Below are positions 10,301-23,951 of a stretch of 64,000 nucleotides of DNA, one piece after another. Position 1 is the stretch's first letter. Each line of letters opens with the position of its first letter. The translations under genes were made by a program, and so were the position numbers. The notes under the pieces were generated by a model, which searched no databases, was not told the DNA's origin, and worked only from the letters and a program-made list of their open reading frames with translations. The stretch lies in the NCBI GenBank assembly GCA_028386065.3, contig JAKUCV010005474.1:2700-66699 (forward strand), written 5' to 3'. Origin of the DNA: Turnera subulata (taxonomy: Eukaryota > Streptophyta > Magnoliopsida > Malpighiales > Passifloraceae).

Positions 10301-13300
10301 TGTAACAGCCCGGGTAAATTTTTTATTTTTACCGGGACTGTAGAAATTGTTTCACCGTGATTTACTGTTGAATTAATCTCGGGTAATTAACTCGAGGTAA
10401 ATCGGTAGTCGTTTTTCGAAATCGAGAATTTTCCCGCGCTCGGGAGTGTCTTCCTAACTAACCGAGCCTCGGTTTCCAGTTCCGAGACTTGGACGACGTT
10501 CAGGAGGATTAATCGGATTTTCCGAGCCCAAGTCATATTTTTGGACTCGGGACGGAATTTGTCGGAAAGACGGGAGTATCCCTGCGTCTGCGAGATTCCG
10601 ACGTGAGAATCCGGACCGGCCATATGAGTTTTGCCCCGAGCCACTCTTCTTCCTCCTCTCTCCTTTCTCTTCCTCTTTCCCGGCTACGATTTTCCTCTCT
10701 CCCGGTTTTTCCCCGGCCACGTGGGCCCCACTTCTCTTCCCTCTTCTTTTCCTTCTTTCTTTTCTTTCCCCTTTCTCCTTTCTTTTTCTTTCTTTTCTTC
10801 TTCTTTTCTACCCAGCCGCCGGACCCCTCATTCTCTTCTTGTTTTTCACCCGTGATTTGTTGTCTCCCTCATTCTCTTCTTCTATTATTTTCCTTGTCTT
10901 CTCTCTTCTCTTCCTTCTTATCTTTTCTGCTCCATACCCGAGCCTCACGCCACTCTCCCTCTCTCTCTCTTTTTCTTCCTCAATTTCTCTACCTTCCCCA
11001 CCTTTCCTCTTCCTCATCTTCCTGTCGCCGCCGTCCACCACCAACGCCGCCGACCTCGTTTTTCCCTCTCCCTCCTTCCTCCTCACTTCTTCCTTCTTCT
11101 GCCGTGACTCCCCAAGCCGCCACCGCCTTCACCTTTCTCCTCTTCTTCCTCTCCCACCACCCTTGACCACCACAATCGCTGCCGTCGAAGCCTATCAGGC
11201 GAAGGAGTGACACCGCGCCTCTGGTCACCGCCTTGCACAGTCGCGCGCCGCCGAGGCTGCCTCTTCCCTATCATCACCAAAATCGACGCAGCCCCGCCTC
11301 TGTCTCCCTCCCTGCGAATCCAACACTGCCAAGGGAAGGCCTGCTGCTTCTTTTCCCTGCCTTGCTCGCACACTCGCTGCCGGCCAGTCGAGCGCCGCCT
11401 CTGGCAATTTTGCCACCGGGATCCCACCTCTGCAAACACCCACGGATCGTCGTTGTTGTGGGTGAACCGACATGTCTTCATTCCTTCCCCTCCTCCACCG
11501 AGACGATCCAAGGCTGGGTGAGTCCTTGGCTGCGTTTTCCATCTTTTTAAGTGTTAATTATTGGTTGGATTTGCTTAATCTGGGATTATGGTTGAATAAT
11601 CGATTTAAAGTTGGGATTAACGGGTCTTATGGTTTGTGTATTTGGTTGTGAATCTGTGTTGTTGCTGTGATTGGATTGAAGGTTGTGTTTTGGGTATTTG
11701 GATGGTGATGAACAGTAGAAGGGAATTGCTGCTGCCGTGAACAGTAACCATGTACATTCTTGTTGCCGTGAACAGTGATTCCGGCGAGGATTCCGGCATC
11801 TCGGGAACTTTCCTGCGAAGCTTCGGGATTTTTTCGGCGAGCCCGGAACCCGACCTTTGGGTAATTCCTTGGACTCGATTTATACCTTGGCGCGGATTTG
11901 GGCTCGGTTTGCACACGGACTCGAAAACGGGCCGAACGTGCGGAGGCCCATCATACCGTGACATATGCATTACCAACGGACCCCGAACTTTAATAACGAA
12001 ACCCGAACAACGTTAATGAACCCGGACTCTAATGGTTTAACTAAAACAAAGATTTAATTTAATTACTCAAATACTAATCCTTAATTCTATTTATATTTCG
12101 TAATTCGATTTATAATTTTAATTTGTGTTGGACCATTAGAAAGACCTATAGTATTTAAATTCCGGTTTAGTTAATTTATATTTGGACTCTTAATAATTAA
12201 AGGCCCAATTATACTTATTTACTTGATTTAGCTGACAAATGTAAACTAAAGATATAAATATGAATACCTATGAATTATAAACACATGTGTATAAATGATT
12301 ATATATATATATATCCTACCAAATTTATGTTTAGCTAAATAATGAAGTTACAACTTGATTTATCACCTAAATGTAAACATAAGGTTAAATGGGAATTACC
12401 TACTATGTATGTATAAATATGGTCACACTAGATATACGTGTAATCTGGTATCGATTTATGTATAAATATACGTATATATACATGTATTTTAATATGCTAT
12501 ATTTTTCCTTATCAACAAAGAGCTAAAGGGCCGGGATATCGGCTTGAACGTTCGGTTTGGGTTTTAATTTAAAAATTAAGTATAATTAGAATACCGATAG
12601 GAAGCTCGGTTTCGGTTTTAATTTGAAATTTAGTATAAATGGTATAATGAATAAAGAGGTTAATTTCGTAATAAAGAAATTGGATATAAGGCAAGCCGTA
12701 TAACGATTTCTAAACCGGTATCATGCATAATCATTTTGTCGTGCATTATAAGTGATTATTTTGTTCCTATATGTACATATAGGGTATCGGGATTTGACTG
12801 GATAGCAATTTCAGAGGCATACCAGGTGAGGATAGATAAACCTTGATATGTGCCCGTAATGCTGTGTGTGTATTTTGTTGTTTGTTTGATTTGCTGGATT
12901 GACTGTTGACTGTTACTTGTTTGCTATGGAATTGTTGATGTTGTTGTTGTTGTTGAATCGTGTTAGACCTGTGTATGTCAATTTGGAAATATTGTTGAAC
13001 TGCTATTTGTGAATAATTGGTGACATGAGGTTGTTGATCAAATGTGATTGTGGATTAACCTGAGGAATAATGATGATGATGTTAGACTGTGATATTAGAA
13101 TTGTGATACTGTGTTGAGAATAATGATGAACTGGTCGATGTGGATAATTAAGGAAAGAATAATGAGTATTGGAAACGGAATTGGATTTGATTATGAGATG
13201 ATGTAATTGTCACTTGGAAAGTAGTGGTACGACTAGATGGTTAGAGACTAGTTCTGTGGTGCCTTGCCAGAGGGTTTGTTGGTTGGGGTGTTGACCCCGG

Positions 13301-14668
13301 ATTTGTGATATTGGGATGTTGATCCCGGATTTGAGATATGGGGATGTTGATCCCGGATTGTGGTGGGGCCTGGCATCCAGAATTAGTTAATAACCAGGTA
13401 CGACCCTAGCTTGTCCAGTGACGGGCCCGGAGGTTAAAATTGGAAATAATAATAAATATTCTTTTGGTCTTGACTCAGTGTTGTTTGAAATGTGCTTTTG
13501 CTTATTGGGCTATGATGTGATATGTTCATTTGCATGATGTCTCTTGATTATTCCCTTGGATGTTGTCAGTCCTCAGTTTAGTCGGTTGACCGTGGTCGGC
13601 ATAGGTTGCCAGTTTACGGGTGTTAATTATTGTCGTTGGTTGTGAGTAGTCCATTGTCGTGGGCATCGGTTGCCAGTTGTCCTTTGCTTGTTGGCTTCTT
13701 TTGATAATTGTTGGATGAGTATCTCCTGTCGTTTTGATCAGATATTGAGTATTGTTGATGTTGTGGTTACTAGTTGTTGTGGTGACTGCTGTTGCCGTGT
13801 TGTGTTGTGATTCTACCCGGGGACCGGTTTGTGATGTTGATTGGGTATGGTCCGTGCTGGTTGCCGGCTACCCGGTGAGCGAGGCTCACGAGATGTTGAG
13901 ATTGTTTTGGTACCGGGTTGGATGATCAGCAAGCATAGTAGCGGTAAGTCAACATACGATGAGGAACCTTAGTTGAGTATAGTCTGTCAGGACCAGAGTG
14001 TGTGTAGTATAGTCTGTTGAGACTGGGTCGGTTACCCTTCATGTGGTAGAGTTGAAGTGTCCTGATCGGGCACTAGTGTATGGTATAGTCAGTATAGATG
14101 GTCATGGCTTAGATATGATTTAGTGAGTTTCCTCTGATGTGTTGTTTGAGTTGGATTCCTCTGTTGTGTAGTATGTGTCAGTTGTTGTGGTAGTATCCTT
14201 GTGATGTGATTGTTTGTGCTTATTGTTGTGATTGTTGGGGTTTACTTCGAAAGTGTTATGGTTGAATATATCACGGTTTATCTTTCGTCGGTGAGCGTTT
14301 CGGACTCACCCCTCGCCTGCGGGGTTTCATCCCGTAGGATGAGTTGTTTGTAGTGCAGGAACGTACCGGGCGAGCTGATGCGTACCCTTGGACAGGCTTG
14401 GATCCATAGATTGCATGTGTCGCATACAGTGTTAGTTATTTAAAGTCTTCCACTGTGCATGTTTTTATTATTGTAGGGCCGTTGGGCCAGTTTTGATATG
14501 TTATTGTCGGGCCATTGGGCCGTGTTGAGATATTATCGATGTTTTTATTATGGGTTGTTGAGCCCGAGTTATTGTGATATACACTGTATGCTAGGCCTTG
14601 TTGGGCTGGGTTGTCACAGTTCCGACCTGTGTTTACTGTGTACGGTAAATATGGGTCGGGGCGTTTCA
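10301..14668 (+). mobile_element. Solo LTR, longer subfamily (4.4 kb)
   Basis: Starts TGTAACAGCCCGGGTAAA, ends GGGTCGGGGCGTTTCA, with the target duplication GTTTT (10296-10300 and 14669-14673). It shares the terminal sequences, palindromes (13285-13354) and conserved block (14284-14338) with the other LTRs. It has an extra C/T-rich and GC-rich stretch around 10600-11550, where open frames are serine/phenylalanine-rich low-complexity translations. It interrupts the intron of the RPA-like Helitron remnant. Confidence 0.9.
13285..13354 (+). repeat. Palindrome array with GGG-N2-gttg arms
   Basis: GGGGT-gttg-ACCCC at 13285-13298, then GGGAT-gttg-ATCCC at 13313-13326 and 13341-13354. It occupies the same relative place as the GGATAT/GGGTAT palindromes of the other LTRs but with different arms. 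Confidence 0.8.
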
Positions 14669-15337
14669 GTTTTTGTTTTTTAATTTTGTTGAATATTATC
14701 AAATAAATTCACGATAATATTACTTTTCGTTGTTTTTGTTTTTTACAGATTAATATAATATTTTCTCTCTTTTTTTTCATTTCATTGGTTTTGTGTTTCA
14801 AAATTTTCCGAATTATTTATTACTTTCATGTTTTAATTTTTTTGGAATTGTGTTTGTTTTTTTTAATTTTTCTGATTTATTCATTATTTTTTTGCTTTAA
14901 TTTTTTTGCATTGTGTTTTTTTTCAGATTTATAATATATTTTTTTTCCTTCCTTTGTGATAGTTTTCTAATTTTTCTAGAATATATGATATTTTATTTGA
15001 TATTAAAAATTAAATATTAAGTAGTGTAATTATTAAAATAAAAAAAATGTTACAAGCCACTTAAATTTTCAGTAATTAAAAAAAATTGAAATTAATTATT
15101 TTATTTTATTTTTTGCTTTTTTGGCATTGTTTGTGTTTTTTTAGTTTCCCTAATTCATTTATAATCATGTTTTTTAAGGGAATTTTGTTAGTTTTCTTAA
15201 TTTTTTAAAATTATATACAATTTACCTTTTTTGAATTGTGTTTGTTTTTAAAAATTTTTCTGATTTATTTATATTTATATTTTTTATAACTTTTATCTTT
15301 TTATCTTTTTTTTCTTTTCATTGTATTGTATTTCTAG
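14669..15337. repeat. T-rich sequence, remainder of the RPA-like intron
   Basis: T-rich degenerate DNA continuing the 9863-10300 type after the solo LTR. It ends in a plausible splice acceptor (TTTCTAG at 15331-15337). Confidence 0.5.
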
Positions 15338-15487
15338 GGTTCAATGATGCATGTTGTAATAAAGAAAATCTTTATACAACATTTTCGGGCCAAATTGCGT
15401 GAGGGATTGGTTTACAAAATCTCAAATTTCAAGGTGGTCAAAGAAACCAATCAATACCGACGTGTAAAACACCAATATAAACTTTAA
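15338..15487 (+). pseudogene. Helitron-type RPA1-like exon 2 (remnant)
   Basis: After a TTTCTAG acceptor the frame encodes GSMMHVVIKKIFIQHFRAKL, then REGLVYKISNFKVVKETNQY, then RRVKHQYKL and a TAA. This is the second half of the DUF223/RPA1-like fold (pattern MH..I....I..F...L.EG.VY.I.NF.VV..T..YR.V.H.YK). The phase matches exon 1 at 9709-9852. The early stop and the damaged donor of exon 1 indicate a dead gene. Confidence 0.62.
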
Positions 15488-15536
15488 TTTTTTGAGGTCA
15501 ATAAAAATAGAACAAATAAAAGGTGAAATAACAAGC

Positions 15537-15563
15537 CCGTGAAATCCACGGTTACTGTACTAA
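15537..15563 (+). mobile_element. Candidate Helitron 3' terminus
   Basis: A 5-bp hairpin CCGTG-aaatc-CACGG (15537-15551) is followed by TTACTGTA and CTAA (15560-15563), then T. This matches the Helitron 3' rule: a hairpin about 10 bases before CTRR, inserted between A and T. It lies about 50 bases beyond the RPA-like exon on the same strand. The 5' TC end was not located. Confidence 0.5.
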
Positions 15564-15996
15564 TTATTATAAAAAATAGGATAGGATAGAAATAACATTT
15601 TCACATTACAAGACAAGATGCGCGATCAGGGTCAATCCAGATTAATCGTGCCAAAACTCCCGATGGGGACAAAAAAGAAAGGATAGGATTTCATATTGTA
15701 GCACAAATGAAGGAGACCCGGAATGGAGCCCACTGGCGATTAAACCGAAAAAAAAAAATGATGTCTCCTCCCCAACTGCTATACTCTCTGTATAGTTCAT
15801 AAACAAGTCCTAAAAAGCTTGGTGGTGTGTATCTTCAATGAACAAAATAATATAAAGAATGAACAGAACAATACTAGCTACAGTACTACCTAAGACAAAG
15901 CCAAAAAAGATTAGAGGAAAGAACAATTAGTCAACCAAAATGCTTGACCTCTCTCATGGGAAGTGATCACTGATCAGGACTCAGGATGACAGCATC

Positions 15997-16003
15997 TATA
16001 AAT
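15997..16003 (+). promoter_or_regulatory. TATA box of amidase copy 2
   Basis: TATAAAT lies 98 bases before the ATG at 16101, leaving a leader of about 65-70 bases. In copy 4 the same position reads CAATAAAT (42062-42069), and in copy 3 the segment is deleted. Confidence 0.6.
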
Positions 16004-16100
16004 TTTTGGATCAGAAGCAAAGTAAGAACAAAGTTAACCAACAAAAGCATATTGGTAGTCGTCTTAGATTAAGGTTGCTTTTAGTTTTTGTTGATCTAAA

Positions 16101-19100
16101 ATGGGAAACAAGCGTGTATTGGTGCCAGCGGAGGAGGTGGACTTGTCCCTTGTCAAGTACGAGCCTCAAGTAATCCCAGGTCTCATGTTCTTTCTCTTTT
16201 ACTTTTGTAACTATAAAATTTATGGTTTATGCAAAAAAAAAAAATATATGGAAGCTGAAAGCGTTTATGCTTTGAAAATGAAGCTCGACATTTGACGGGG
16301 TGGATGTTTAAGCTGTTTGTGAAGATGCTGGAGATGCCGGTTATAGGTCCTTTTATGGTGTCCAACATGCACAAGCAGATGCTTCCGGTCTGTTTAATTT
16401 TTTTTTATCTTTCACTATCGTTGCTTATTGCGAGAGTTCCTTTCTTCTCCTTTTTTTCTTGTCTGACCAAAAAGTTTTTCTTATTGAAAATAGATGTTTG
16501 TTATTATGATTAATGTCAGTTGTTGAGGAACACGGTGATCCCAGAACCACCCATGTACAGACCTCAGTTCCCTCCTCAAGGTTTGTTTGTTGTCGGAATT
16601 ACTTACTACTCCACTTTTGTTTTATTAATCCAGGGAGTCTAATGATGATGAATATGCGATGTCTGCAGAAAGAGAAGAGGGTGTTGTCACTGTGGATGAG
16701 GATGGGAAACCAGTGGAGAGGGTTGGAGTGGCCTTGAATTGTCTTCCTCAATATGATCCTGCTAGCCGCTGGAACAGTGATCACTTGGCTTCATCCTTCA
16801 GGTATTGGAAGATACGGGACTATGCACATGCTTACCGGTCTAAATTTGTAACCCCGTCTATGGTAAGCCATTTATTTACTGGGCAACACCTCAGACAAAT
16901 ATCAGAAAGGAAAGGATCTTAATGCTTTTCTCTTGTAGGTAGCAGAGCATGTCATATCAGTTATTAAAGAGCTTGGCAAAAAGCAACCACCAATGCCTTT
17001 GTTGATCTCTTTTGATGAAGAAGATCTCCGGAAGCAAGCAGCAGCTTCTACAAAGCGGTTTGAGCAAGGTGAATCATGTTGGATAGCTACTTGCAGGTTT
17101 CCTGATAAACTTATAATCCATATGAGACTTGCGGCTGTTGTTTTTTGTGCAGGAAATCCAATCTCCATTTTGGATGGTATTTTTATGGCAATCAAGGATG
17201 ACATAGATTGCTATCCTCATCCCACCAAGGGTACATAAATGTTCTCTTCTTTTTGTTTCCCTACCATTAGTAATTGATTTATGGAGATACAGTTTGGTTA
17301 AAATATTGAGACGACAGATGGGACGGCATGGCTGCATGAGGTCCATCCTTTAGAGAAGGAAGCAGCAGCTGTCTCTAGACTGCGTAGCTGCGGTGTCATA
17401 TTTGTGGGGAAGGCAAATTTGCATGAGTTAGGCTTTGGCATTACAGGAAGCAATACAACCTATGGGTTCGTTCGTTGCTCATTGAACAAATTCTGCTAGA
17501 GATTGTACATTCCCAATGGATCTGCTAACTCTTTCTCTCAAGCCTTTATTTTTCACAACCAAACATGATTCTCTACCTTCACGCCCCTAACAACGACATT
17601 GATGTGCAGAACCCCAAGAAATCCCCACGCAGAAGACAGGTACACTGGAGGATCTTCCTCGGCTCCAGCAGCGATCGTAACTCATGGAATATGCTCTGCT
17701 GCCTTGGGAACAGATGGTGGAGGTTGTGCAAATATGTTGCATGGCCAAACTTGCAGCTGATGTCTAGCTTTACTACTAATGTATTTTGTGGTTGTGAAAC
17801 AATGGCAGGTTCAATCCGTATTCCTTCTTCCCTTTGCGGAGTGGTGGGCTTGAAAACAACACATGGACGCTTAGATATGGAAGGGTAAGTTTCTTAACTG
17901 TTGCTATTTGCTGTTAATACTGCTAACTTTTCCTGTTTTGAGTTCTTGGAAGTTGGAACTATCTGCTTAATTATACAAAAAAAAAAAAAGATGTTGTATG
18001 ATAATAACAAAGAGAAACTGGACTAAAATGATATATTGGATTTTGCTTTGTTTCAAAGTTTTTTTTTCTGTTCACTTTCTTGGTGCTACCATGGTGTAGT
18101 GTGTTAAGCGAGCATGTGGCTGTGGCAGTTGTTGGACCAATTGCGTCTTCAGTGGAAGATGTCATGCTGGTGTGAGTATTTTGCACTTTGAAATGGAATC
18201 TTTGAGCAGTTCAAAGATGACTATGCATTTAAAATAGAGAATTCTGCAAAACAATGTGAATTTTAGGTTCAGTGCTGTTGACGTTGCATACTGGATTTTG
18301 TTTATTTTTTTCCAGATATGCAGCAATTGTGGGCTCCTCTGCAGCAGATAGAATCAGCTTAAATCCGGTAGCTTTATAAACTTCATCATCTGCATATTAA
18401 AAGGAATCAAAAGTTGTACCAACATGATAAAAATGGATGATGCACCATACATATTAGACTCAATACTGTCATCATGTTTATAATGTTATGCATCTTTGGC
18501 AGTCCCCACCTTGTTTGCCAAATTTGGCATCATATGAAAGTACGGATGCTTTGGGATCAATTCGTCTAGGAAAGTATACAGAGGTAATCACTTTACAAAA
18601 AATGCATTGATTCAATAGTTTTAGCAAACAGATAGTTTTAGCGTGGGAGTAAATAATGTTTTTGCTGCAGTGGTTCAATGATGTGTTTTCAACTGATGTC
18701 TCTGACAAATGTGGTGATATCCTTGACCTTCTATCCAAAACACATGGGTGTAAAGTGAGTCCATATCTTTTCCCTAATCCATAGTAATTCAATGGGATAT
18801 AACGCACTGTTTTTAGTTACTTTATGGTAGTTTTGCTTCAAAGACTTGATTTTCTTTGGTTTGGATATATATGGTTCAAGTCAGTAGAGATTGTCATACC
18901 TGAGCTGCAAGAGTTGAAAGCAGCTCATCTGGTTTCCATGGCTGAGGCGGTGTGTTCTTTAATTCCTCATTTCGAGGAAGCAGGGTATGCTTCTTTGCCC
19001 TTGCTGGACAGTGCGTGGATAATATAGTGACTGTTTTTGTTTTTCTGATGTAGGAATCAAGTTTCTTACCAGACCCGCCATAGTGTTGCATTCTTCCAAG

Positions 19101-19761
19101 GATTTACTGCATCTGATTTTGTTGCCTCCGCATGTTTGAGGTGAGGCTAGACAACTTACTGAATCTAATTAAACAGCAAGGCCCTCTATTACTGGCTCTT
19201 ATCAACGCCCTTCTTGGAATGCAATCAATCTTATGGAGTAATTAAGAGGAACAGAATCTTCTTAACTACTCCTAAAATATGCGTGATATACTCCTCTCTT
19301 CTGAGCGAAAGAGTCTTGTCTTGAATCTTGATGTCTTCTGGATAAAGAGTATTTCTCACATTTTATATTGATCTCTCTTTCTTTCTTTCTTTTTTTTTTT
19401 TTTCTTTTTCTTTGACCAGCTTATATTGATCTCATTTGTTCAGGCGAAGATGCATGCACCATTTCATGGAGATTTTCAAAAAGGTTGATGTCATAGTGAC
19501 CCCGACAACTGGGTATGTATGTCATCTTCTTGTAGCTAGCTAGCCAGCCTAGTTTATTTTTTCTTCCCAGAAACGGGGGCAATATTAAATCGAACACATA
19601 CAACCTGCAATGAACAGGAGTAATGAAGCCCAATTTCTGTCGTACATGATAAGGGTTTATATATATGCTTTAGAAATATTAATGAAAAGTATTCCACTAC
19701 TTCAAATTAATTTCAGGAACATGCTAGAACAAGATCCTGCATAGTAATATCAAGAATTACC

Positions 19762-19825
<64 letters not shown>

Positions 19826-20816
19826 ACATCCATATCGTTTATTGAATTCGTGTTGCTGATTCTTTTTTCTTTAATTTGTGAATAACAGCATGACAGCTCC
19901 CATAATACCTGCCAGTGCTCTCATGTATGGGGAGATTAATATACAGGCCACAGGTTTGTCAATTCAGAATCTCTATTCACCCTTTGACATAATCAATCAG
20001 ATGGTACCTTCAATCTTAAGCAGAATTAATGCTACCAAATTTGGGATTGCAGGTTAATGACATAATAAAAACTTGAAATGATAGTAATGAATATTGATCA
20101 TAAATATGGCATTTACATCAGCAATGAGTCAATGAAGCACAAATTCAACCGTGATGTGCCTGTTTCTCTTTCTTTTTTACTTTTTGAGCTCCAATGACAT
20201 GTAGCTTTTGGAGTCTTCCCTCATAGATACATGACTAATGAGTGGCCACACCACACCATGGTTTCAGCTTATCTTATGCGGTTCGTGGTCGCAGCAAATT
20301 TTCTAGGCTTCCCTGCCATTACTGTTCCTGTAAGTTACTTCTATCTTGGAAATAAATAATTTACTTGATTACACAGATATTCTATTTGTTTTGTGGGAGC
20401 ATAATAAATTAACTTTCTTTTTAATGTTTTGAGGATGGCGTATCTGGTATTTTTATGGATCTCACATCTGGACGAATCCATCGAAAATATTATTTTCTTT
20501 ATTTTTTTATATACTAAAATCAGAATTGTGTTTGACTCTCAGGTTGGTTATGACAAGCAAGGGCTTCCAGTAGGATTGCAAATAATGGGCCGCCCATGGG
20601 CTGAAGCTACCATTTTGCGCGTAGCTGCTGCTGTAGAGGTAAACACTTCTTGTGATCCGGAAATGACTTATTTTTTATGTTATAAAAAACAGCTGCTAAA
20701 TAATTGATGTATAAGTAAGAAAATTATTATTATTATTATTTTATTTTTTTTGCTTTCAGGAACTATGCGTTGACTCAAGGAAGCAGCCTGCCTCATATTA
20801 CAATGTTTTGAAATAA
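16101..20816 (+). CDS. FAAH: Fatty acid amide hydrolase (amidase signature enzyme), intact copy 2, 20 exons
   Basis: Exons: 16101-16179, 16284-16387, 16520-16580, 16669-16862, 16939-17068, 17153-17230, 17318-17465, 17610-17722, 17809-17884, 18100-18171, 18316-18367, 18503-18583, 18671-18754, 18881-18984, 19054-19140, 19444-19512, 19889-19953, 20268-20329, 20543-20638, 20760-20816. All phases join to 603 residues, close to the 607 of Arabidopsis FAAH. The enzyme hydrolyses N-acylethanolamines and related fatty acid amides, and in plants is membrane-associated. The amidase triad is complete: Lys204 in AIKDDIDC, cis-Ser280/281 in TGGSSS, nucleophile Ser304 in DGGGSIRIP, with Arg306 after it. Residue 283 after the Ser run is Ala, where copy 4 has Gly. 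Intron 14 uses an AAG acceptor. The ATG starts the family N-terminus MGNKRVLVPAEEVDLS. It is the only complete member of the local cluster. Confidence 0.93.
19765..19822. repeat. (AT)29 microsatellite in amidase intron 16
   Basis: An uninterrupted AT dinucleotide run. The homologous site in copy 4 (near 46155) has only about three AT units, so the expansion is specific to copy 2. Confidence 0.95.
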
Positions 20817-23800
20817 TGAATTCTAGCTTCAGGGTACTTCTTGGTGGGTTCATCATAATAATTATTTTGTGGAACATCTAGCGTTGTTCTTCCTAATTTA
20901 AATGTACAGTCCATAGTGACTTTGTTGCGATAAACAAATTCTTCCAGACATTGACTACCGTATTTCATTGGTGTCTAATGATGATTAATGAAAGCAGGGA
21001 ACGAAAGAAAATCGCACTTTGTGGATAAACACCTCCTGATAACAACAATTGAGTAACCCCTGAATAACATATACCCAGATTCTATCCTGTTTTATTTGGG
21101 GATTTTTTTTTTGGCCCACTTTGGGCAAGATCCAGAAAAGAAAACTTGTTGCTTCGTTGGGGCTTGTTGGCTATCGGGTCAGATTTTTCCTTTTAGTCAG
21201 GAAGATAAAAGATGAATGGCTTTTTTTGTCCTAAACTTTTATGTTGGAGTCCAAATCCGTATCAAGGCTTGAATTGAAGGGAGCTTCAAGATCGGGATCA
21301 AAGAGAAAAGCATTCCTCCAATTGCCATGCCACACACGCCAAGTGGTAATATACTCTTTTTTCTGTCAAAAAAAAAAAACTTTTCATTTTGGTACATCCA
21401 AGTTGTAATACACTAATACTAATACCAAATCAAGTTTCAAGAGAAATAACACATGGGCCAGACGAGAGAGATTATCATATATATTTAGTCAGCCCTCTAA
21501 ATTCAATTGAGAAAAGAAATTAGAGATATGGCATGGCCTTGCACTGGTCTATCATAGAGATATTAAGTACTCTGTTTCCTTTTAAGTTTAATATAATCCC
21601 TATTTTCCTGGCAAAAGGAAAAGGCAGGAGGTTGGCAAACATCCCCATATCGGACTTAACACAATGGCTAGCCATATGCAACGATCGATGATTCAACCTC
21701 TGAATTATATAACGGGCTAAAAGGATGAATAGAATAGACATACCACACCAAAAGCACTTAGCATTAGTGAGTAGCGTCCCCTTAGCAAGAAGCCGAAGAA
21801 AAATGGTTCGTATTTATCAAATTATCCTATATTTATCAAATTAACCAGCACAATTATTTGTCATATGTGTTTATATATACTTTGTAAATATTTTCTCTGC
21901 AGAAATTAACATTCATAAAAAGAACAAACCAAAATTGAGATTAATATAGAAAGAAAGGAATTAGGCCATAAAAGGAAGGAAGAAATTCCATCCCCAATAA
22001 ATTATGAGAAGGCACTTTGTCTTCGAAGGCGAGAGAGAAGCAATCCTGTTAGAAAGATTTGGGCCGGTTACTGTATCTACTGTTTCTTGTTATTAAAAAG
22101 ACCATACAATAAAGATATACGTGGCCCAGTAGCTAAAAGCCATTAAAAAAGACTATCCGTTTATACAAACCAATGCAAGAAGATTAGTGTCCCTATGCGC
22201 TCAGAGACAGATGGGCTAGAGCATTCATGCAACCATGCCCAATTTAGTAGAGAAAATGCCCAAATTCCCTTCCCAAGGACTGATGCAGAGCTCCATCGGT
22301 GCAACTTTAAGAGCCCCCAAGAAAAACTTTAAGACAAGTGTCATCCACCGCAAGATACAAACACCAAGTTGTATGTATATTTGGTGGCAAACTAGCAATA
22401 GCTAACTTAACTCAAAGGGTTAGGTTAGGACTAGTAGTGTAGGAACACAAAAAGCATAGCCCACCGATTAACGGAATCCTTCCAAAAACTCTACACAACA
22501 CACCAAGAAGACACTTGAATTACAGTCCCGAGGGGTTTTGTAATTCAGCCGCGTAGCTAATGAAAAGAGCAGATGTACTACTTGGACCCTCAATGTTCCA
22601 CATGCATGTAAACAAACCCTCTTGCCTAAGTTTATGAGGCAAGCTATTCGTCACCTATTCGAGATTGGTTCGATGAAATTTTAAACTCTAGCTATTTGGA
22701 TTTATTAAGCTCCATTAATTCGAGCTCGTTAGGCTTGGAATTAATTTAATCAAGTTTCTAGTTGATCCTTACAAAGTTGTATACTTACCTAACTGAGCTT
22801 TTTAACCCGGGTATTATTTATGATTGGACTAATTTTTTAATTGTTTTCTTATGTCTATAAAACTGGTTATAATCTGAAGCTTAAACGAGCACACCCTACA
22901 TGAATCTAACCGATTATTTAAAGTTTTGAGTCGAGACTGGATCAATCTTTCGGCGGAAACATGCACGAAAGAATTCTATGTACTCAGTGGGATGTATCTG
23001 TGGAATAACAAAAAGCATAGCTTGGGGAATAAGAAAAAGTAGAGAAGTCTTATTTTCAAAATTCAATCTGTTGCAATACGTGTGCGTTTTTGTTTGCCAC
23101 GTACTATTGTCAAATATAATTTATGTGGCGCCTGTTGCTCCAGCCACGACTTGTAAGTTCTAAGAATAGTATAGTATGTAGCTGTTCTGGTCTCAGATTC
23201 TTCTGCCTCCCTAAGCATTTAAAATTCATAAAAGCCAAATACAAACGACTGCCACTTTAATTTGCTCCTCAGGTTTTTTCTTTGGAATAAATCTTTGCCC
23301 CTCAGGTTGGTAGCTCTCCAGCTATCATTAGGATTCTATCTTATGTCTGCAGGTTGATCAAAAAAAAAAAAAAATCTTATGTCTGATGGGTTATCTATGT
23401 CTGGATAAATCATTTTCGATATGGGTTATATGTGTATTCTTTTTTCTTATCTGAGGAAAATGTATATTGCTTTTTTAGTCTAATCAGATTACTAGCTAAT
23501 TTACATTTTCCGGATTACTTATATAATAAGTGAAGAAATTATTTTCTTCAATTAACACATTGAAATTTCTAAATATCTTAGCTGTCAACTAAACAAAGAT
23601 ATTTATTCAAATTTCAGTTTCCGGTGGGACTTTTCTTATAGTTTCAGAAGCCACCTTAACATTTAAGTGTCAATTTTAAAGAAAAACAAATTCTCAATTG
23701 AAAACTTTTACTTGAAAATCCAGTTGACCGTATATGACATTGGCCGTACTTAAACCGCTGTTGGAACTGCACATACACATAATTGGGAATTTCTATTCGT

Positions 23801-23951
23801 CGCTGGACAGGTTATAACAGAGTTCAATTCAATTCATTAACATGAATAATATGTACAGGAGATCGAGAACCAAGGAAATACGAAATTCATAACAATATTC
23901 TATGTTTCTATTTTCTTATTTACATATATATCGTGATCACAACATATCTGA
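20817..23951. other. Intergenic region between amidase copy 2 and the dioxygenase gene
   Basis: The first ~250 bases are the shared 3' flank of the amidase copies. The remainder is AT-rich. No gene, RNA gene or recognisable transposon was found, and open frames are short without family resemblance. Confidence 0.6.

Noticed and set aside
10603..11550. Several ORFs of 70-190 codons in a C/T-rich region
   Set aside because: Low-complexity Ser/Phe/Pro/Leu translations of a pyrimidine tract inside a solo LTR, open on both strands at once.
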